From assembly GCA_016872595.1 (NCBI GenBank), contig VGZJ01000002.1, positions 1-64,000 on the forward strand: a stretch of 64,000 nt of DNA, written 5' to 3'. Within the stretch, counting starts at the first letter, position 1. Each line of letters starts with the position of its first letter. This document shows, in pieces, positions 23,072 through 32,800 of the stretch. The DNA is from Planctomycetota bacterium (lineage in GTDB: Bacteria; Planctomycetota; Planctomycetia; Gemmatales; Gemmataceae). The notes beneath the pieces were generated by a model, which ran no database searches, had not been told where the DNA came from, and saw only the letters and a list, made by a program, of their open reading frames with translations. The position numbers and the translations under genes are program-made.

Positions 23072-23839
23072 TTACCCCGCTTCGGGTTCGGGCGTCAACG
23101 GGACCCGCGCGTGGCGCTTCCGCACTCCGCGCACCGCGCGGCGCTCCTTCGCGCCGGCCAGAATCCAGTCGCGGATCATGTTCTTCTCGGCCTCGGTAGG
23201 CTGCGGCTTGTCGTCCGGCGGCATCTTCTCGTTCGCGCCCGGCAGCATCGAGGTGTACAGCGTACTCTTCTTCGGGTCGCCGGGAGTCAGCACGTCCCCG
23301 TTGTCGCCGCCCTTCTTAATAGCCGCGAGCGTGCGCAGGTCGAGGCCGCCCTTCGGCTTGCCCGAATTGCCGTGGCAGATCAGGCAGTACTTGTCCATGA
23401 ACCCGCGCACTTCCTTGAACGCCACAGCCTTCACCGGCACAGTCGGCGGATCCTTGGGCTTCGGTTCCGGGTCTTTGGGCTTCGGTTCGGGGTCTTTCGG
23501 TTTCGGTTCGGGGTCTTTCGGTTTCGGGTCTGGCGGCTTGATCTCCGGTTTCGGGTCCGGGTCTTTCGGTTTCGGGTCTGGCAGCTTGATCTCCGGCTTC
23601 GGCTGGGGCTTGGGGTTCTGCGCGACCGGCTTTTCGGTGTTGTCCTTGTCCTTCTGTTTGGCTTCGGGGTCGGTCGGCTTCGACTTGGGTACCCCGGCCC
23701 ACACGCCGAAGCCGAAGCCGACGAGCAGCAGGCCCGCGAAGATGGAGCCGAAGACCCAGTGCCCGTTGGCCGAAAGCTGGCCCGGTTTGGTCGGGGCGTC
23801 GTCTTCGTCGTCGAATCGGCTGTCGGTAAACTCGGACAT
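23072..23839 (-). CDS. Planctomycete-type cytochrome c with Pro/Lys repeat linker
   Basis: The 255-residue protein has an acidic cytoplasmic tail, one membrane anchor (about 30-50, FGSIFAGLLLVGFGFGVWAG), and a linker of tandem PKPKDPEPKPKDPEP-type repeats (about 60-130). A haem domain follows with C152-L-I-C155-H156 and the planctomycete cytochrome pattern GGLDLRTLAAIKKGGDNG plus MPPDDKPQPTEAEKNMIRDW, which supplies the axial Met. The linker would span the periplasm like a TonB-style spacer. The repeat-rich DNA (about 23455-23610) is prone to length change. It probably works in periplasmic electron transfer. Confidence 0.82.
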   Translation of the reverse strand: MSEFTDSRFDDEDDAPTKPGQLSANGHWVFGSIFAGLLLVGFGFGVWAGVPKSKPTDPEAKQKDKDNTEKPVAQNPKPQPKPEIKLPDPKPKDPDPKPEIKPPDPKPKDPEPKPKDPEPKPKDPEPKPKDPPTVPVKAVAFKEVRGFMDKYCLICHGNSGKPKGGLDLRTLAAIKKGGDNGDVLTPGDPKKSTLYTSMLPGANEKMPPDDKPQPTEAEKNMIRDWILAGAKERRAVRGVRKRHARVPLTPEPEAG

Positions 23840-23957
23840 GGTGCGTGCCCGGTAGGGGGTTGGGGGGTACGAGCGTGCGGCGCGCGGGACGCGCCGACGG
23901 GTGTGAACAATCCTAGCACTGTTCCCGCGCCCGCACCAGACGGCGTGCGAAAACCCG

Positions 23958-26357
23958 TCAGCCGTGGTCCGCTGCGGTGTCGGTGGGGACCACGCCCGAG
24001 GCGCTCGCGCCCCACTTCCAGTCGCTGACTTCGGGCATATCCGTTCCGCGCTGGCGAATGTACGCGCGGTGTTCGGCGTGCTTCGCGCGCATCCGGTCGG
24101 CCGCGCTCGCGGCCCGCGCCGCGAGGCCCGGCGTGCGCTCGATCACATCCAACACCAGCTTGTAGCGGTCGGTTTCGTTCAGCACGCACATATCGAACGG
24201 CGTCGTGGTCGTTCCCTCTTCCTTGTACCCGCGTACGTGCAGGTTGTCGTGGTTCTTGCGCCGGTACGTCAGCCGGTGGATGAGCGACGGGTAGCCGTGG
24301 AAGTTGAAGATGATCGGTCTGTCCTTCGTGAACAGCGCGTCGAAGGCGTCGTCAGTGAGGCCGTGCGGGTGCTCCTTCGGCGGTTGCAGCTTCATCAGAT
24401 CGACCACATTCACGACACGCACCTTCAGGTCCGGAAGGTGCCGGCGCAAGAGGTCGGTCGCGGCGAGCGTTTCGACTGTGGGCACGTCACCGCAGCACGC
24501 GAGCACAACGTCCGGTTCGCCGGTGCAACTCGCCCACTCCCAGATGCCCGCGCCCGCGGAGCAGTGTTTCACGGCTTCGTCCATCGTTAGCCACTGCGGG
24601 CCGGGTTGCTTCCCCGCGACAACCACGTTCACATAGTTCCGGCTCCGGAGACAGTGATCGGTGACCGATAGCAGGCAGTTCGCGTCCGGCGGCAGGTACA
24701 CGCGAATGACCTCGGCCTTCTTGTTTACGACGTGATCGATGAAGCCGGGGTCTTGGTGGCTGAAGCCGTTGTGGTCCTGCCGCCAGACGTGTGAACTGAG
24801 CAAGTAGTTGAGGCTCGCCACCGGCGCGCGCCACGGGATGTGGTTGCACACCTTCAGCCACTTCGCGTGCTGGTTGAACATCGAATCGACGATGTGGATG
24901 AACGCCTCGTAGCAGCTAAAGAACCCGTGCCGCCCGGTCAGGAGGTAGCCCTCGAGCCAACCTTGGCACTGGTGTTCGCTCAGTACCTCCATCGCGCGCC
25001 CGTCCGGCGCGAGGTGGTCGTCGCCGGGGAGAATGGCGTCGGCGGCGTAGCAACGGTTCGTGACTTCGAGGACATCCTGCCAGCGGTTAGAAGCCAGTTC
25101 GTCCGGGCTGAACAGGCGGAAGTTCGCGGCGCTCGCGTTCAGCCTCATCACGTCGCGGAGGAGCTTGCCCTGCTCGCGCGTCGATTCCGCGACCGACGCG
25201 CCGGGCGCGGGCACGGCCACCGCGTACCGCCTGTAGTCGGGCAGATCGAGGTCGCGCAAGAGTAGGCCGCCGTTGGCGTGCGGGTTCGCGCCCATGCGGC
25301 GCGCGCCCGTTGGGGCGAGTTCGGCCAACTCCGGTTTCAGTCGACCGTTTGCGTCAAACAGTTCTTCCGGCCGGTACGACCTCAGCCACCCTTCGAGCAC
25401 CTTCAGGTGTTCCGGCTTGCCCGCGTCGCCCATCGGCACTTGGTGGCTGCGCCACGAGTCCTCGCACTTCTTCCCGTCGATGTACTCCGGGCACGTCCAG
25501 CCTTTTGGCGTGCGCAGCACAATCATCGGCCACGCGGGGCGCGCCGCGTTGCCGTTGGCGCGGGCGTCGTGCTGGATGTGCGCGATCTCGTCGAGACAGG
25601 AGTCGAGCGCCGCGGCCATCTGCTTGTGAACCGGCAGCGGGTCGTGGCCGCTCACGAAGTGCGGGGCGTAGCCGTAGCCTTCGAGCAGCTTGCGGAGTTC
25701 GCTTTCCGGGATGCGCGCGAGGAAGCACGGGTTGGCGATCTTGTAGCCGTTGAGGTGCAGGATCGGCAGCACCGCGCCGTCGCGCGCGGCGCTCAGGAAC
25801 TTGTTGGAGTGCCACGCGGTCGCGAGCGGGCCGGTTTCGGCCTCGCCGTCGCCGATCACGCACGCGGCGATCAGGTCGGGGTTGTCGAACACCGCGCCGT
25901 AGGCGTGCGAGAGCGCGTAGCCCAGTTCACCGCCCTCGTGAATGCTGCCCGGTGTTTCGGGCGCGACGTGGCTCGGAATCCCGCCCGGAAAGCTGAACTG
26001 CTTGAACAGCTTCGCCATGCCCGCCGCGTCCGGCGTGATCTGCGGGTACACCTCGGTGTACGTCCCTTCGAGGTACACGTTGGCGACGAGCGCCGGCCCG
26101 CCGTGGCCGGGTCCGCACACGTACAGGACGTTCAGGTCGCGCTCTTTGATCGCGCGGTTCAAGTGAACGTAGACGAAGTTCAGGCCGGGCGTGGTGCCCC
26201 AGTGCCCCAGCAACCGCGGCTTGACGTGCTCCTTCGTCAGCGGTTGGCTGAGGAGTGGGTTGTCGAGTAAGTAAATCTGGCCGACGGAGAGGTAGTTCGC
26301 GGCCCGCCAGTAGGCGTCCATCCTGTGAAGCAGCGCGTCGGAAACTGAGTCAGCCAT
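23958..26357 (-). CDS. xfp: Phosphoketolase
   Basis: The 799-residue length is that of the family. Thiamine-diphosphate enzyme motifs are clear: [80 protein letters not shown], and C-terminal [20 protein letters not shown]. It splits xylulose-5-phosphate (often also fructose-6-phosphate) with phosphate into acetyl phosphate plus glyceraldehyde-3-phosphate or erythrose-4-phosphate. The upstream gene on the same strand is acetate kinase, which uses acetyl phosphate to make ATP. A 28-bp-arm hairpin separates the two and could set their ratio. Dual substrate use cannot be decided from sequence here. Confidence 0.95.
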   Translation of the reverse strand: MADSVSDALLHRMDAYWRAANYLSVGQIYLLDNPLLSQPLTKEHVKPRLLGHWGTTPGLNFVYVHLNRAIKERDLNVLYVCGPGHGGPALVANVYLEGTYTEVYPQITPDAAGMAKLFKQFSFPGGIPSHVAPETPGSIHEGGELGYALSHAYGAVFDNPDLIAACVIGDGEAETGPLATAWHSNKFLSAARDGAVLPILHLNGYKIANPCFLARIPESELRKLLEGYGYAPHFVSGHDPLPVHKQMAAALDSCLDEIAHIQHDARANGNAARPAWPMIVLRTPKGWTCPEYIDGKKCEDSWRSHQVPMGDAGKPEHLKVLEGWLRSYRPEELFDANGRLKPELAELAPTGARRMGANPHANGGLLLRDLDLPDYRRYAVAVPAPGASVAESTREQGKLLRDVMRLNASAANFRLFSPDELASNRWQDVLEVTNRCYAADAILPGDDHLAPDGRAMEVLSEHQCQGWLEGYLLTGRHGFFSCYEAFIHIVDSMFNQHAKWLKVCNHIPWRAPVASLNYLLSSHVWRQDHNGFSHQDPGFIDHVVNKKAEVIRVYLPPDANCLLSVTDHCLRSRNYVNVVVAGKQPGPQWLTMDEAVKHCSAGAGIWEWASCTGEPDVVLACCGDVPTVETLAATDLLRRHLPDLKVRVVNVVDLMKLQPPKEHPHGLTDDAFDALFTKDRPIIFNFHGYPSLIHRLTYRRKNHDNLHVRGYKEEGTTTTPFDMCVLNETDRYKLVLDVIERTPGLAARAASAADRMRAKHAEHRAYIRQRGTDMPEVSDWKWGASASGVVPTDTAADHG

Positions 26358-26383
26358 TTTTGGTTCCAGTGAAGCCCTTCATC

Positions 26384-26483
26384 GTAGACCTCACGCTCCG
26401 CGTGAGGACCGCTGGCGTAAACGGTTCTACTCTGACCTGTGCACGTCAACGCCCACGGTCCTCACGCGGAGCGTGAGGACTAC
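26384..26483. repeat. 28-bp inverted repeat between ackA and xfp
   Basis: Arms 26384-26411 and 26456-26483 pair with one mismatch, and each contains CCTCACGCTCCGCGTGAGG, itself a palindrome. The right arm overlaps the ackA stop codon. It may act as a partial terminator between the two genes. Related GCGTGA/TCACGC hairpins occur at 45818-45909. Confidence 0.8.
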
Positions 26484-27571
26484 ACTCCTAGAAGTCGGAA
26501 CGCGGCGCGGGCGAGCACGGCCTCTTCGTCGGTGCGGATCACGCGCACCGCGACCGGCGCGCCGGGTACGGAGATCACGGCCGCGTTCACGTCGTTTTGG
26601 GTGGCGTCGAGGTGAACGCCGAGGAAGCCGAGGCCGTCGCAAATGCGGGCGCGAACCTCCGAGGCGTTCTCGCCGATGCCGCCGGCGAACACCAGCGTAT
26701 CGAGGCCACCCAGCACCGCGAGCAGCGCGCCGATGTGCTTCCGCGCCTGATAGCAGAACACCGCGACCGCGTCGGCCGCGCGCGGGTCGGACGCTTCGCG
26801 CGCGAGCAACTCGCGAATGTCGGCGCTCGTTTCGGAGATGCCGCGCAAGCCGCTGTCGCGGTTCACGAGCGCGTCAAGTTGGTCGGCGGTCAGCTTCTCG
26901 TTGCGCAACAAGTGAACCAGCGCGCCGGGGTCGAGGTCGCCGGTGCGCGTGCCCATCACGAGGCCGCCGGTCGGCGTGAAGCCCATTGTCGTATCAACGC
27001 ACACGCCGCCGCGCACGGCGGCGAGGCTCGCGCCGGAGCCAAGGTGAGCGAGAACGACGCGGCCGTGCGCTGCGTACGCGCCCGCGACGCGCGCGAGTTC
27101 TTCCATCAGGTATTCGTAGGAGACGCCGTGGAACCCGTACCGGCGCAGACCGAACCGCCGCGGCAGCGGTAACGTGCGCGCGACGGTCGGCAGGTCGCGG
27201 TGGAACCCGGTGTCGAAGCACGCGACCTGCGGCACACTCGGCCAACGTGCCGCACACGCGGCGATGAGATCGAGTTCTGCCGGTAGGTGCGTTGGGTCGA
27301 GTGGCTTGAGCGCGTCGAGGTCGCGCAGAAGTTTGGGGGTGACGAACGCTGGCGCGGCGTAATCCGGTCCGCCGTGAACGAGCCGGTGCGCGATCACCGC
27401 GTGGTTCGCTGTCGCGCCGTTCGCGTCGAGCCAGTGGAGTACGTCGTCCGGCGAAGCGGCCCGTTCGAGCCGGCCGCGGAACCGCTCGACCGGCGGCGCT
27501 CCCTCCTCGAATAGGGCGGCCTTCACACTCGACGAACCGGCGTTGAGTGCGAGTGCAGTGGTGACCGGCAC
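26480..27571 (-). CDS. ackA: Acetate kinase
   Basis: The 363-residue protein has the acetokinase landmarks: LALNAGSSSVKAALFEEG (phosphate loop), CFDTGFHRDLPTVARTLPLP, RYGFHGVSYEYLMEELA, VLAHLGSGASLAAVRGG, DTTMGFTPTGGLVMGTRTGD and FAGGIGENASEVRARICDGL. It interconverts acetyl phosphate plus ADP with acetate plus ATP. It is about 35-40 residues shorter than typical AckA (~400), with the shortening spread over loops rather than at one end. It forms an operon with the phosphoketolase downstream, giving ATP from pentose or hexose phosphate cleavage. There is no phosphotransacetylase gene nearby. Confidence 0.93.
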   Translation of the reverse strand: MPVTTALALNAGSSSVKAALFEEGAPPVERFRGRLERAASPDDVLHWLDANGATANHAVIAHRLVHGGPDYAAPAFVTPKLLRDLDALKPLDPTHLPAELDLIAACAARWPSVPQVACFDTGFHRDLPTVARTLPLPRRFGLRRYGFHGVSYEYLMEELARVAGAYAAHGRVVLAHLGSGASLAAVRGGVCVDTTMGFTPTGGLVMGTRTGDLDPGALVHLLRNEKLTADQLDALVNRDSGLRGISETSADIRELLAREASDPRAADAVAVFCYQARKHIGALLAVLGGLDTLVFAGGIGENASEVRARICDGLGFLGVHLDATQNDVNAAVISVPGAPVAVRVIRTDEEAVLARAAFRLLGV

Positions 27572-27611
27572 GACGGTACCTCACACGGGCGACCAAGTTG
27601 TCCTCTGGGCG

Positions 27612-28853
27612 CTACTGCACGGTAAGCGCCGCGGGCCCAACCGTCACGAGGGTCACGTCGCGCACTGGGTATCGCTCGAGGTGGGCGACGATCGCACCCG
27701 GCGTCAGGCCGTCGATGAGTGCCTGTATCTCGTCGAACGGCCGCACGCGGCCGAGGTAGTACCAATCGGTGGCGATGGCCCCGGCCCGCGCGCCGGTCGA
27801 TTCGTCCTGCATGATGAGCGACGACTTCAACCCGGCCTTCACGCGGTCGATCTCGTCGTCCTCGATCCCGTCCTTCAGGCGCGACAGTTCCGCGAGCGTC
27901 ACGTCGAGCGTCTCCTGCGCGCGCTCGGCCCGCGTGCCGGCGTAGGCCATCATGGTGCCCTGCGTCTTGAACGTCTCGTGGAAGGCGTAGACGGAGTAGC
28001 ACAGGCCGCGCTTCTCGCGCACCTCGGTGAAGAGGCGCGAACTCATGCCGCCGCTGAGTACGGCCGCCGCCGCGCGCGCGTTATAGTAGTCCGGGTGCGT
28101 GACCGGCACGCTGGGGAACGCGAGCGCGATCTGCGTCTGCTGCGTCTCCTTGTGGATGTGTGCCGAAGTGGGCGTGTGCGCCAGCGGCGCGAGGGTGGCC
28201 GGCTCGCCCTGCTCCCAGCGCGCGAACAGGCGCTCGACTTGCGCTTTCAGCGGTTCCCACTCGATGTTGCCGGCGACCGAGAGGATCGCGCCGTTTGGGC
28301 GCACGAACCGTTTGTACTGGTCGCGAACCGCGTCGATAGTCAGCGCCTCAATGTCCTCGGCGGTGCCGCGCCGGTCCTTGTTCAGCGGGGCCGGGTAGTA
28401 CCGGCGGCGGAGCTCGACCATCACCTTCGACTGCGGCGCGTCTTCGAGCGCCTGAATGTCCTGTAGCGCGAGCGCCTGCACCGGCTCCAGTTCGTCCTCG
28501 GGCAGGTGGGGGCGCAGGACGATGTCGGCGTAGATGTCGAGTGCCGCGGGCACGTTGCGGGCGAGGGTCGAACCCCAGAACCGCATGTTCACGGTGCCGA
28601 CGCTCTCGTCGCGGTCCACCCCGAGGTTGTCGAGCGCGAGCGCGAGCTCGCGGCTGTCGCGGTCGCCGGCCCCGCGGGTGATGAGTTCGGCGAGGACGCT
28701 CGCCACCCCGAGCTCGCCGGGTGGGTCGAACGCGGACCCCGCCGGGACGAGGAAGTTGATCGCGGCGGAGCGGACGTGGTCCATGCGCTCCGCGAGCAAC
28801 ACGAGGCCGTTGGGCAAAGTGTGCTGATAGACCTGTTGTCCCACGCGGTTCAT
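27612..28853 (-). CDS. M16-family peptidase-like protein without zinc motif
   Basis: From the ATG at 28853 this is 413 residues. The M16 (pitrilysin/mitochondrial processing peptidase) fold is clear: TLPNGLVLLAERMDHVRSAA, a C-terminal domain with SGGMSSRLFTEVREKRGLCY, and YSVYAFHETFKTQGTMMAYA. The zinc-binding HxxEH that should follow FLVPAGSAFDPPGELGVA is replaced by the sequence ASVLAEL, so the His and Glu ligands are missing. Such proteins usually are the non-catalytic partner of an active M16 subunit, but no partner gene lies beside it. A longer start at 28910 adds only a basic, low-complexity stretch. Confidence 0.88.
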   Translation of the reverse strand: MNRVGQQVYQHTLPNGLVLLAERMDHVRSAAINFLVPAGSAFDPPGELGVASVLAELITRGAGDRDSRELALALDNLGVDRDESVGTVNMRFWGSTLARNVPAALDIYADIVLRPHLPEDELEPVQALALQDIQALEDAPQSKVMVELRRRYYPAPLNKDRRGTAEDIEALTIDAVRDQYKRFVRPNGAILSVAGNIEWEPLKAQVERLFARWEQGEPATLAPLAHTPTSAHIHKETQQTQIALAFPSVPVTHPDYYNARAAAAVLSGGMSSRLFTEVREKRGLCYSVYAFHETFKTQGTMMAYAGTRAERAQETLDVTLAELSRLKDGIEDDEIDRVKAGLKSSLIMQDESTGARAGAIATDWYYLGRVRPFDEIQALIDGLTPGAIVAHLERYPVRDVTLVTVGPAALTVQ

Positions 28854-28926
28854 CCTGTGCGGGAGGGGGCTGCGTCCCGGCATTCTACGGCGCGGGCGCG
28901 GCGAACCCAACCGGCACCGGGCCGGC

Positions 28927-29349
28927 TCACCAACCGGCGGGCGTGCCCCACACGCCCGGTGTCGCCAGTTCGACCGCGTTCCCGGCCGGGTCGCGGAAGT
29001 ACAACGAGCGCCCGCCGCGCGGCCACGCGACCTCTTGTTCGACCGCGACCCCGCGCGCCACGAGGTGCGCGCGCCACGCCTCGAGCGCGTCGGCCCGAAT
29101 GCCGAGCGCGAAGTGGCCCGGCCCGGTCGTTCCGTGCGGCGGGAGCGCGCCGCCGGTCCTCGTCGTCGTGGGGTTGAACACGAGTAGCACGCTCGCCGCC
29201 CCGACCCGGAAGAAGACGTGCCGCGCGGCGTCGCGACCCAACAGCGGGAGACCGAGTACGTCGGCGTAGAATGCCTCGGCCGCGTCGAGATCGGTGGCGT
29301 ATATCGCCGTCTCGGTCACGGTTTCGATTGGCGGTGCGTCTCGGTCCAC
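28927..29349 (-). CDS. VOC (glyoxalase/bleomycin-resistance) family protein
   Basis: I choose GTG at 29349 because GGAGGT lies 7 nt upstream; an earlier TTG is possible but has no such site and overlaps the divergent GNAT gene. The ~140-residue product has the VOC half-fold: TETAIYATDLDAAEAFYADV, LGLPLLGRDAARHVFFRVGA, GPGHFALGIRADALEAWRAH and SLYFRDPAGNAVELATPGVW, with the metal-binding Glu in AVEL. The family includes dioxygenases, isomerases and drug-binding proteins, so the exact role is unknown. Starts of this gene and the GNAT gene are 30 bp apart, divergent. Confidence 0.82.
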   Translation of the reverse strand: MDRDAPPIETVTETAIYATDLDAAEAFYADVLGLPLLGRDAARHVFFRVGAASVLLVFNPTTTRTGGALPPHGTTGPGHFALGIRADALEAWRAHLVARGVAVEQEVAWPRGGRSLYFRDPAGNAVELATPGVWGTPAGW

Positions 29350-29378
29350 GGGAACACCTCCGAACGGAGAGGTCGGTG

Positions 29379-29885
29379 ATGCCAACTATTCGAGCGGAGC
29401 GGCCCGCGGATCGCACCGCGGTGTTCCGCGTTCACGAGCGGGCCTTCGGGCGCGCGGACGAGGCCCGGCTGGTTGACGAGCTGCGCGCCGGCGGGTTCGT
29501 GCGCGCCGCGCTCGTGGCCGACCTCGGTGGTGATGTCGTCGGGCACGTGCTGTTCGGCGCGCTGGAGATTGTAACCGCATCGGGCGACGTGCCGGGGCTT
29601 TTCCTCGCGCCGCTCGCGGTCGTGCCGGGGCACCAGCGGCAGGGGATCGGGGCGGCGTTGGTGCGCGCCGGCCTCGACGAGTGCCGCGCCGCCGGGCGCG
29701 GGTTCGTGGTGTTGTTGGGCCACGCCGACTACTACCCGCGGTTCGGGTTCGCTCCCGCGCTCGCGGCACAATTGGACTCGCCGTTCCGCGGGCGCGCTGA
29801 ATGGATGGCGTCGGAACTGACCCCCGGCGCGCTCGCGGGCGTCGCGGGCCGCGTGCGCTACCCGCCGCCCTTCGGCATCGAGTAG
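29379..29885 (+). CDS. GNAT-family N-acetyltransferase
   Basis: From the ATG at 29379 the product is 168 residues. It has the GNAT fold with MPTIRAERPADRTAVFRVHE, GHVLFGALEIVTASG, the acetyl-CoA loop LAPLAVVPGHQRQGIGAALV (Q-x-x-G-I-G-A) and GFVVLLGHADYYPRFGFAPA. The latter block, HADYYPRFGF, is typical of the YhbS-like subfamily. It probably acetylates a small molecule or protein. Longer upstream starts only add Arg-rich sequence overlapping the VOC gene. The gene ends 2 bp before the stop of the convergent TPR gene. Confidence 0.85.
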   Translation: MPTIRAERPADRTAVFRVHERAFGRADEARLVDELRAGGFVRAALVADLGGDVVGHVLFGALEIVTASGDVPGLFLAPLAVVPGHQRQGIGAALVRAGLDECRAAGRGFVVLLGHADYYPRFGFAPALAAQLDSPFRGRAEWMASELTPGALAGVAGRVRYPPPFGIE

Positions 29886-29887
29886 CT

Positions 29888-32800
29888 CTACTTTTCGGCG
29901 TCGAGGACGCGGAACGCCGGCAGGTCGGCGGGGTGGATGTTCCGCGCGTCGAGGCCGCGGGCCTTCGCCGCTTTGAACGCGACCCGCGCTTGTTCGGCGT
30001 TGGGCTCCGACTGCTTGGTCCGCAGGAGCGCAACGTGGAACCAGCGGAGCGCGCTCGGCTCGTGCGCGATGGCCTCGCCCAAGTCGCGCTCGGCCGCGGC
30101 GAACTGCTTGAGCGTGATGCGGACGCGCGCCCGGGTGTCGAGCAGTTCGCCGGTCAACCCGCCCTCGCGGGTGGCGCGCGTCACCAGTTCCAGCGCGCGC
30201 TCGGCGGTCTTCGGGTCCGCGGCCAGCAGCCACGCGAGGTTGTTGAGCGCGACAACGTTGCGCGGCTCCTTCGTCAGCACCTTCTCGAACGCGGCGCTCG
30301 CGCCGGCGATGTCGTTGCGGCGCGCGAGGAACTCGCCGCGGTTCAGCGCGAGCTGCGCCGCGTCCGGGTCTTCGGCGAGGCAGGCGTCGAGCCACTTGAG
30401 GATCAGTTCCGCCTGCCGGTCGGACACCGGCCCGCCGCGGACGACGGCGAGCCCGGCGCTGGCGCGCACGCGCGCCGGGACGTAGCGGGCGAGGCGCTCC
30501 AGACGTTCAAGCGCCTCGGTGACGCGCCCATCCGCGGACAGCACGCCGGCCGCGCCGACGACCGCTTCGGGCCGGTTCGGGACGATCGCGCAGAACCGGT
30601 CCGCGGCGGCGGTGGCGAGCTGCCGCCCCGCGTGCGTGCCGCGCACGTTCGGCAGCCGGCTCAACTCGTCCAGCAGTTCCGCGACCTGCGCGGAGCGGAC
30701 GAGATAATCGCCCGCGGCCCCGTCCGCGAGGCGGGCGTAGTCCTCGGCGACGGCCAGCCCGCGCTCCGGGTTCCCGGCGCGGCACTCGTACCGGGCCAGC
30801 GCCGCCAGCGACTTGAAATCGGCCGCGCGCGTTGCGCGCAGTTCTGTGGCGAACGTCTTGGCCGCGTCGAGGTGCCCGTCTTCGAGCAACTCCTCCAGCG
30901 CCGCGGTCAGGTAGAACGGGTACGCCGGGTTGGTCTTCTGTTTGAGCAGTTCGTTCAGGCACTTGCGGCCGTTGGCGCGGTCGCCGGCGGCGCGGTAGAG
31001 CTGCGCGAGGCCGAACAGGTCGGTGGGCGCGCTGGTCGCCTTGTGGACCGCTTCGAGCGCGGTCGTCGCGTGCTTGAGAACCGCGCGGCGGTCCGGGCCT
31101 TCGAGGTAGCGCGCGAGGGTCGCGAGCACGCTCGCGGTGGCGCGCAGTTCGTGCGGCGCGGCGCTCGCGTCGGTGGTCACGTCCTTCAGCAGCACCATCG
31201 CGCGGTCGCGGTCGGCCTGTGTGCCTCCGGCCGCGTAGAGCATCGCGAGATTCCGCCGCGCCCAGTCCGCGTCCGCGGGGGCGGTGTCCTTCTCCGCGAG
31301 GAACGCTTCCAGCACCGTCGCGGCCCCGGCTTGGTCCGCGCGGGTCAGCTTGACCGAGAGCCGCGCCTGCGCCAGCAATCGCGCCTCGGCCGCGCCCGCC
31401 GGCGGCGGAACGAACGTGCTGCCGGCGGCGCTCTCGACGTACAACGCGACGAGGTCGGCGTGGGCCGCGGGGCGCAGCTTGGCCTTCGCCGCGTCCAGCA
31501 GCGCGGGGCCGGCCGCGGGGTCGGCCTTCGAGACCGACAGCGCCTTGCGGAGCCAGTCGTCGCCGGTCGCCGTGGGCCGGCGCAGCGCGGCCTCGAGGAT
31601 TGCCGGCGCGTCCGGCAGGTTCAGCGCGACGGCGCACTCGGCGACCCACGCCGCGCCACCCGGTTCGCGCTCGGCCGGAGTGCGGCACGCGCTGAAGAGT
31701 GAACCCGCGAGCGGGGCCGGGAGCGCCGCGAGGACGTGCCCGACCGCGCGGCGGAACGGCTCCCCGGCCCAGCGCGGGTCGGCCGCCAGCCGCGAGACTA
31801 GCGCCGCGGCCCGGTCGTTGGCCCCGGTCCGCACGAGGTGTTCGAGCAGCGCCTCGGCGCTCTCGTACTTGGTCGGTTCGATCAGGAACGCGCGCTCGAC
31901 GAGCGCGCCGGCGGCGCGGGTCTCGTTCGTCAGGCGCTTGAGGCGCGCGAGCGCGAGGCAGGCATCGGCGCGCGACGGCGACGCCCCGAACGCGGACTCC
32001 ACGCGCGACGCGACCGCGGGCGCGGCCTCGGCGGTGGCAGCGCGGGCGTCGCAGATCGCGACCGCCGGTCCGCTTTCTCCTTCCAGTTTCGCGAGCGCTA
32101 CTCGGGCGCGGCCGGCGGCTCCGGAATCGTGGCCGGCGGCGCACTCGTTCAGCTTGAGCCACATCGCCGCGTTCGCCGGCTGCCGCGCGACGATACGCTC
32201 CAGCGCGCGGACCACGTTCGCCCGGTCGCCGAGACGGTCGAACACCTCCACCAGCCCCGCGAGCAGCCGCAGCTGCTCGTTCTCCGGCCAGCCCTCGATG
32301 CGCTCACCAAGCGGGGCGACGGGGCGCACGCGGCCCGGCTCGCGGGCGTAGAGCGCGGCCCGCGCGAGGCGCAGGTCCACGCAGTCGCCGGCCGCCGCCT
32401 GCGCCTCATCGACGACTACCAGCCCCGCGGCGCACCCATTCTGGTCGGAGGTGGCGAGGGCGAGCGCGGCCCACAGGCGCGCGTCGCCGGCGCGCAGAGC
32501 GGTCTCGCGCCGCAGCAGTCGAACCGCTTCGTCGGTGCGGCCTTGCGCGGCCAACAAGTCGGCGCGGAGGATCAGCGGTTCCGACGAGCCGGGGCCGAAC
32601 TTCGGGGCGTGCGCGCTGATCGCCACGTCGAGTTTCGTCCACTCGCCGGGCGCGTTCGCGCTCTGAATCAGCCGCGTCTTGAGCTTCAACCACTGCGACA
32701 CGACCACGCCGGTCGAGTACGGCGATTGAACGGCCGCGTCGAGTTCGCGGGCCGCGTCGTCGAACCGGCCGAGGTTCATGTACAGGTTGCCGAGGCCGAC

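Noticed and set aside
22436-24028. A 530-residue plus-strand open frame
   Set aside because: It is antisense to the methyltransferase and cytochrome genes and contains repetitive FRFRVWRLDLRFRV text from the Pro/Lys repeat DNA.
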